Origin: Microbacterium marinilacus
Lineage (GTDB): Bacteria; Actinomycetota; Actinomycetes; Actinomycetales; Microbacteriaceae
Reading direction: 5' to 3'
DNA: 64,000 bases
Assembly (NCBI RefSeq): GCF_019753765.1
Contig: NZ_JAIJZW010000006.1
Coordinates: 62,001-126,000, forward strand
The notes under the pieces are model-generated. The model ran no database searches and was not told the DNA's origin. It saw only the letters and a program-made list of their open reading frames with translations. Made by a program: the position numbers and the translations under genes. This document shows positions 60,793 to 64,000 of the stretch, one piece after another (the first letter of the stretch is position 1; each line of letters opens with the position of its first letter).

Positions 60793-60804
60793 GGTCCCAG
60801 TGTG

Positions 60805-61515
60805 TCAGGCGCCGACCGCGTCGCGCAGGCGCCGCGGCGTCTCGCCGTACTCGCGCCGGAAGGCCTCGATGAACCCCGTCGGGCTCGCGTACCCGACCCG
60901 GGCGGCGATGCCGTGCACGCTGGCGTCGGACGCGAGCAGCCGCCGCGCCGCGCGCAGTCGCAGGCGCGTGCGCCACTCGGGGAAGCGCAGTCCCGTCTCG
61001 GTCGCGAAGCAGCGCTGCAGCGTCTTGGCGCTCACGTGGGCGACGCGTCCCCACTCCTCCAGCGTCTCCTGGCGTCCGGGGTCGGCGACGAGGGCGGCCG
61101 CGACCTCCCGCGCCCGCGGGTCCGTCGGCATCGGCAGGTCGGCGGGCGCCGGGTCCGCCACCAGGGCGCGAAGCCGGCGCCGCGCCGCGGCGAGCGTGCT
61201 CGGGGTCACGAGCCCCGGCTGCGCGATCGTGCGTGCGAGGTGGTCGATCTCGGCGGTGCGCAGCACGGGGCGCGGCGCGCTGTCGGATCCCGGGTCGGTG
61301 GCGCCCTCACCGGGGAAGAACACCGGGATCGCGAGCGCGTCCCGGCTCGGCAGCACCACGTGGGGGACACCCGCGGGGATCCACAGCGACCGGGCCGCGT
61401 CGACCGTCCACTCCCGCCCGTCGACCCGCATCCGCAGGCTGCCCGCGACCGTCCACGTCAGCTCCGGGACGTCGTGACAGTGGGTCACCGATTCGACGAG
61501 CGCGCGTGGGGTCAT
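60805..61515 (-). CDS. AraC family transcriptional regulator with cupin domain
   Basis: Regulator of 236 residues. An N-terminal cupin domain (WTVAGSLRMRVDGREW, LWIPAGVPHVV) is followed by two helix-turn-helix motifs, LEEWGRVAHVSAKTLQRCFATE and VHGIAARVGYASPTGFIEAFRREYG. It is divergent from the siderophore importer operon across a gap with an iron box, so it may respond to iron or siderophore status, as cupin-AraC proteins such as RipA do. That link is positional inference. Confidence 0.85.
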   Translation of the reverse strand: MTPRALVESVTHCHDVPELTWTVAGSLRMRVDGREWTVDAARSLWIPAGVPHVVLPSRDALAIPVFFPGEGATDPGSDSAPRPVLRTAEIDHLARTIAQPGLVTPSTLAAARRRLRALVADPAPADLPMPTDPRAREVAAALVADPGRQETLEEWGRVAHVSAKTLQRCFATETGLRFPEWRTRLRLRAARRLLASDASVHGIAARVGYASPTGFIEAFRREYGETPRRLRDAVGA

Positions 61516-61561
61516 GGATGTCCGGTATCCGATATCAGGTGTCCCGCTCGAGCGACGGGAG

Positions 61562-61580
61562 TGGGGTAAGGCGAACCTAA
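61562..61580. promoter_or_regulatory. Iron box (IdeR/DtxR-type operator)
   Basis: TGGGGTAAGGCGAACCTAA matches the 19-bp consensus TTAGGTTAGGCTAACCTAA at 15 positions by my count. It overlaps a -10-like TAAGCT (61578-61583) of the importer operon, the expected place for Fe(II)-dependent repression. Confidence 0.7.
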
Positions 61581-61695
61581 GCTAGCCCGGTCCCCCTCGT
61601 TCGGCAAGCCGCCTCGGCGGTGCCGCCCGTCCCGTCGTGCCGCCGAAACGGGGAAGCCGGCATCGCGCGCCCTGCGCGACATCAGGAGGAAGCGC

Positions 61696-62730
61696 ATGAT
61701 CCGCAGCACCCTTTCCCACCGCTCGCCCGCCCGTCGTCTCGCAGGCGGCGCGCTCGTCGCCGCGCTGGCGCTGACCGCGGTGGGCTGCTCCGCGCCGTCC
61801 GAGGCCGAGCCGGCCGGCTCCGCGTCGACCGGCTCCGACACCGGCTCGGAGGGCGCCTGGCCGCGGACGATCCAGCACGAGCTCGGCGAGACCGTGATCG
61901 ACGCGCAGCCCGAGGACATCGTCGCCACGTCGGTGACGCTCGCGGGCACGCTGCTCGCGATCGACGCGCCCCTCACCGCGACCGCGGCCACCACGCCCTC
62001 GTCGATCACCGACGACAAGGGGCTCTTCGCGCAGTGGGCCGACGTGGCCGACGAGCGCGGCGTCGAGGTGCTCTACGACGCGCTCGAGCTCGACCTGGAG
62101 TCGGTCATCGCCGCCGATCCCGATCTCATCGTGATCTCGACCACCGGCGCCGACGCGACCGCCGACGCCTACGACCAGCTGAGCGAGATCGCGCCGACGA
62201 TCGCGATCAACTACGCCGACAAGTCGTGGCAGGACGTCGCCGCCCTGCTCGGCGAGGCCACCGGTCTGGAGGACCAGGCCGCCGCGACCGTCACGGGGTA
62301 CGACGAGCAGGTGGCCGATGCGGCGGCCGCGATCACGGTGCCGGACGGCGACGTCAACGCGGTCGTCTACAACGGCACCGAGAACGACACGGCGTTCGCC
62401 AAGGTGGGCGGGGCGCACGCCGATGTGCTCGAGGCGCTCGGGTTCACCGTCGCCGAGGCGCCGGCCGACCTGGACACGTCGGAGACCGCGCGCGCCGACT
62501 TCGCCTTCCTCTCCATCGAGAACGCGGTGGCGGCGCTGACGGCGGACACCGTCTTCCTCGTCAGCGGCGACGAGGAGACGGCGGAGAGCCTCCTGTCGGA
62601 GCCGCTGTTCGCCAACGCCCCCGCCGTCGCGGCGGAGGCCGTGTACCCGCTGGGGCAGACGTCGTTCCGCGTCGACTACTACAGCGCCCTGGAGATCGTG
62701 GACGCCGTCGTCGCCGACTTCGGCGAGTGA
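61696..62730 (+). CDS. Iron-siderophore ABC transporter substrate-binding lipoprotein
   Basis: Receptor of 344 residues for a ferric siderophore. It has a lipoprotein signal peptide (residues 1-31, lipobox AVGC) and a Ser/Gly/Glu linker. The FepB-like class III fold follows, with PEDIVATSVTLAGTLLAID, IAADPDLIVISTTG and YYSALEIVDAVVADFG. AGGAGG precedes ATG 61696. It overlaps the first permease gene (GTGA) and lies behind an iron box, so it should be induced by iron limitation. Confidence 0.88.
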   Translation: MIRSTLSHRSPARRLAGGALVAALALTAVGCSAPSEAEPAGSASTGSDTGSEGAWPRTIQHELGETVIDAQPEDIVATSVTLAGTLLAIDAPLTATAATTPSSITDDKGLFAQWADVADERGVEVLYDALELDLESVIAADPDLIVISTTGADATADAYDQLSEIAPTIAINYADKSWQDVAALLGEATGLEDQAAATVTGYDEQVADAAAAITVPDGDVNAVVYNGTENDTAFAKVGGAHADVLEALGFTVAEAPADLDTSETARADFAFLSIENAVAALTADTVFLVSGDEETAESLLSEPLFANAPAVAAEAVYPLGQTSFRVDYYSALEIVDAVVADFGE

Positions 62731-63734
62731 CGGCCATCGTCCCCGAGACGGCCCGCTGGCTTCCCCTCTTCCTGCTCGCGCTCGTCCTGCTCGCGGTGCT
62801 GAGCGTCGTCGTCGGCTCGCGGGCCATCGACCCCGCTGTCGTCTGGCAGGCGATCGTCGCGCCGGACCTCGCCGACGACCGGCACGTCACGGTGCAGGCG
62901 CTGCGCCTGCCGCGCACGGCCCTCGTGGTCGTGGTCGGAGCGGCGCTCGGCGTCGCCGGCGCGGTGATGCAGGCCATGACGCGCAACCCGCTCGCCGAGC
63001 CGGGGCTGCTCGGGGTCAACGCCGGGGCCGCGGCGGCGGTCGTCACCGGCGTGCTCGTCACCCGCGTCGTCGACGTCGAGGTCTACCTGTGGTTCGCGTT
63101 CGCCGGTGCCGCGCTCGCGGCGGCAGCGGTCTACGCCCTCGGCGGCGCCCTCCAGCACGCCTCGAACCCCGTTCGGCTGGTGCTCGCCGGTGCGGCCCTG
63201 AGCGTGGTGCTCGGCGCCTACACGTCGGCGGTGCTCGTGAACTTCCCGTCCGTCTTCGACACCTTCCGGTTCTGGGACACCGGCTCGTTCCAGGGCCGCG
63301 GAGGCGACGCCCTGGTGCCGGTCGGCATCGCGGTGGGCGTGGGCCTGCTGATCGCGTTCTCGCTCGCCCGGCCCCTCAACGCCCTCGCGCTCGGCGCCGA
63401 GTTCGGTCGCGCGCTCGGCGCCTCGCCGCGCCGCACCTGGCTGCTGGCCGGCGTCGCGGTCGTCCTGCTCGCGGGCGGTGCGACCGCTGCCGCCGGGCCC
63501 ATCGGCTTCATCGGCCTCACCGCCCCGCTGATCGGTCGCGCGATCGTCGGCCCCGACTACTCGCGGCTGCTGCCGTTCTCCGCTCTCGTCGCCGCGATCG
63601 TGCTGCTCGCCGCCGACATCCTGGGCCGTGTCGTCGTCCTGCCGAGCGAGCTGCAGGCATCCATCGTGACGGCCGTGATCGGCGGCCCGGTGTTCATCGC
63701 GCTCGTGCGCCGTCGTCGGGTGCCGACGCTGTGA
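62727..63734 (+). CDS. FecCD family siderophore ABC permease
   Basis: Membrane subunit of 335 residues with about nine or ten hydrophobic segments. Family motifs are LRLPRTALVVVVGAALGVAGAVMQAMTRNPLAEPGLLGVNAGA and GPIGFIGLTAPLIGRAIVGPDYSRLLP. The latter departs from the usual VPHIAR in the ATPase-contact loop (TAPLIGR). The GTG start overlaps the binding-protein stop. It pairs with the next, truncated permease gene. Confidence 0.9.
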   Translation: MTAIVPETARWLPLFLLALVLLAVLSVVVGSRAIDPAVVWQAIVAPDLADDRHVTVQALRLPRTALVVVVGAALGVAGAVMQAMTRNPLAEPGLLGVNAGAAAAVVTGVLVTRVVDVEVYLWFAFAGAALAAAAVYALGGALQHASNPVRLVLAGAALSVVLGAYTSAVLVNFPSVFDTFRFWDTGSFQGRGGDALVPVGIAVGVGLLIAFSLARPLNALALGAEFGRALGASPRRTWLLAGVAVVLLAGGATAAAGPIGFIGLTAPLIGRAIVGPDYSRLLPFSALVAAIVLLAADILGRVVVLPSELQASIVTAVIGGPVFIALVRRRRVPTL

Positions 63735-64000
63735 GCGGCGCCGATCCGCGCCCGGCGGCGCCCGCGCTGGTGCCGCGTGCGGAGCGCATCTGGCGGGCGG
63801 GCGGGCTGTCCGTCCGCTGGCGGCCGCGCGCCGTCGCGGTCTCGCTCGCGCTCGTCGTCCTCGTCGCCGCCTGCGCCGTCGCCGGGCTGCTCGTCGGCAC
63901 CCTGCCGATCGGCCTCGCGGATCTCGCGGGCGTGGCGGCGGGCTCGGCGGACGAGCGCATCTCCCGGATCGTGTCCGGCGTGCGCGTCCCGCGCGTCGTC
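63731..64000 (+). CDS. FecCD family permease, cut by right edge
   Basis: First 90 codons of a second siderophore permease, from GTG 63731, which overlaps the stop of the preceding permease. It has a hydrophilic N-terminus of about 38 residues, then AVAVSLALVVLVAACAVAGLLVG and RIVSGVRVPRVV, the start of the family core. It would form a heterodimer with the upstream permease. An ATPase gene probably follows outside the window. Confidence 0.82.
   Translation, partial: MSGADPRPAAPALVPRAERIWRAGGLSVRWRPRAVAVSLALVVLVAACAVAGLLVGTLPIGLADLAGVAAGSADERISRIVSGVRVPRVV

Noticed and set aside
1..64000. tRNA, rRNA, CRISPR array, insertion sequence or riboswitch
   Set aside because: I looked through the intergenic gaps and found no cloverleaf, repeat-spacer array, transposase frame or recognised aptamer. 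Small or divergent RNAs could still be missed by eye.

Overview
The window is about 70% G+C or more by eye, densely packed, with many ATGA/GTGA overlaps, GTG/TTG starts, TANNNT -10 boxes lying 6 nt upstream of start codons (leaderless mRNAs), an IdeR/DtxR-type iron box and sugar ABC operons without their own ATPase. This points to a Gram-positive actinobacterium, most likely a soil or plant-associated member of the Microbacteriaceae such as Microbacterium. The family placement is inference. I see no rRNA, tRNA, CRISPR array, insertion sequence or prophage.

Layout. (1) 1-8344: non-phosphorylative L-fucose catabolism (aldo/keto reductase, L-fuconate dehydratase, SDR dehydrogenase, FAH-family hydrolase), then a carbohydrate ABC importer and a GH29 alpha-L-fucosidase. 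(2) 8701-27306: an unusually elaborate histidine-utilisation region. It has canonical hutH, hutU, hutF and hutI, an M20 amidohydrolase in place of hutG, hutD and two IclR regulators. It also has two further members of the histidine ammonia-lyase (HAL) superfamily with degenerate MIO-cofactor motifs, a betaine-type (OpuC/ProX) ABC importer, and a CoA-transferase / 3-hydroxyacyl-CoA dehydrogenase / enoyl-CoA hydratase trio placed between hutU and the M20 gene. (3) 27449-36383: a second fucosidase/ABC locus with a ROK regulator, an M81 protein, CutC and a ROK kinase. (4) 36411-43067: single genes, including a J-domain protein, a LacI regulator with a CebR-type operator, a CGNR zinc-finger protein, a flavin reductase, an ATP-grasp enzyme, and a TetR/hydrolase pair with three operator copies. 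(5) 43153-50810: an organic-acid island with a tripartite tricarboxylate transporter, CoA-transferase, citryl-CoA-lyase-like enzyme, RraA, a 2-hydroxyacid dehydrogenase and an IclR regulator. (6) 50821-54715: sulfur amino acid genes (metY-like, cystathionine beta-synthase-like, metB-like), with a leaderless poly-cysteine leader peptide ahead of the last two. (7) 54805-64000: membrane proteins, an FHA protein, purB, a low-molecular-weight phosphatase, a WXG100-like/hydrolase pair, an AraC regulator, and an iron-regulated siderophore ABC importer cut by the right edge.

The most interesting unit is 13149-23630. A quaternary-amine-type importer, a HAL homologue without the MIO tripeptide, a urocanate-hydratase-type enzyme and an N-carbamoyl-amino-acid-hydrolase-type enzyme together resemble a route for a trimethylated histidine-like betaine (ergothioneine or hercynine). 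The pathway would be elimination of trimethylamine, hydration, then ring opening to glutamate through shared hut enzymes. The CoA-transferase trio may add a side-chain route for an arylacrylate. This is inference from motifs and gene order. The MIO-less lyase gene is interrupted in this sequence by a 116-nt G/C homopolymer tract that looks like an assembly fault.
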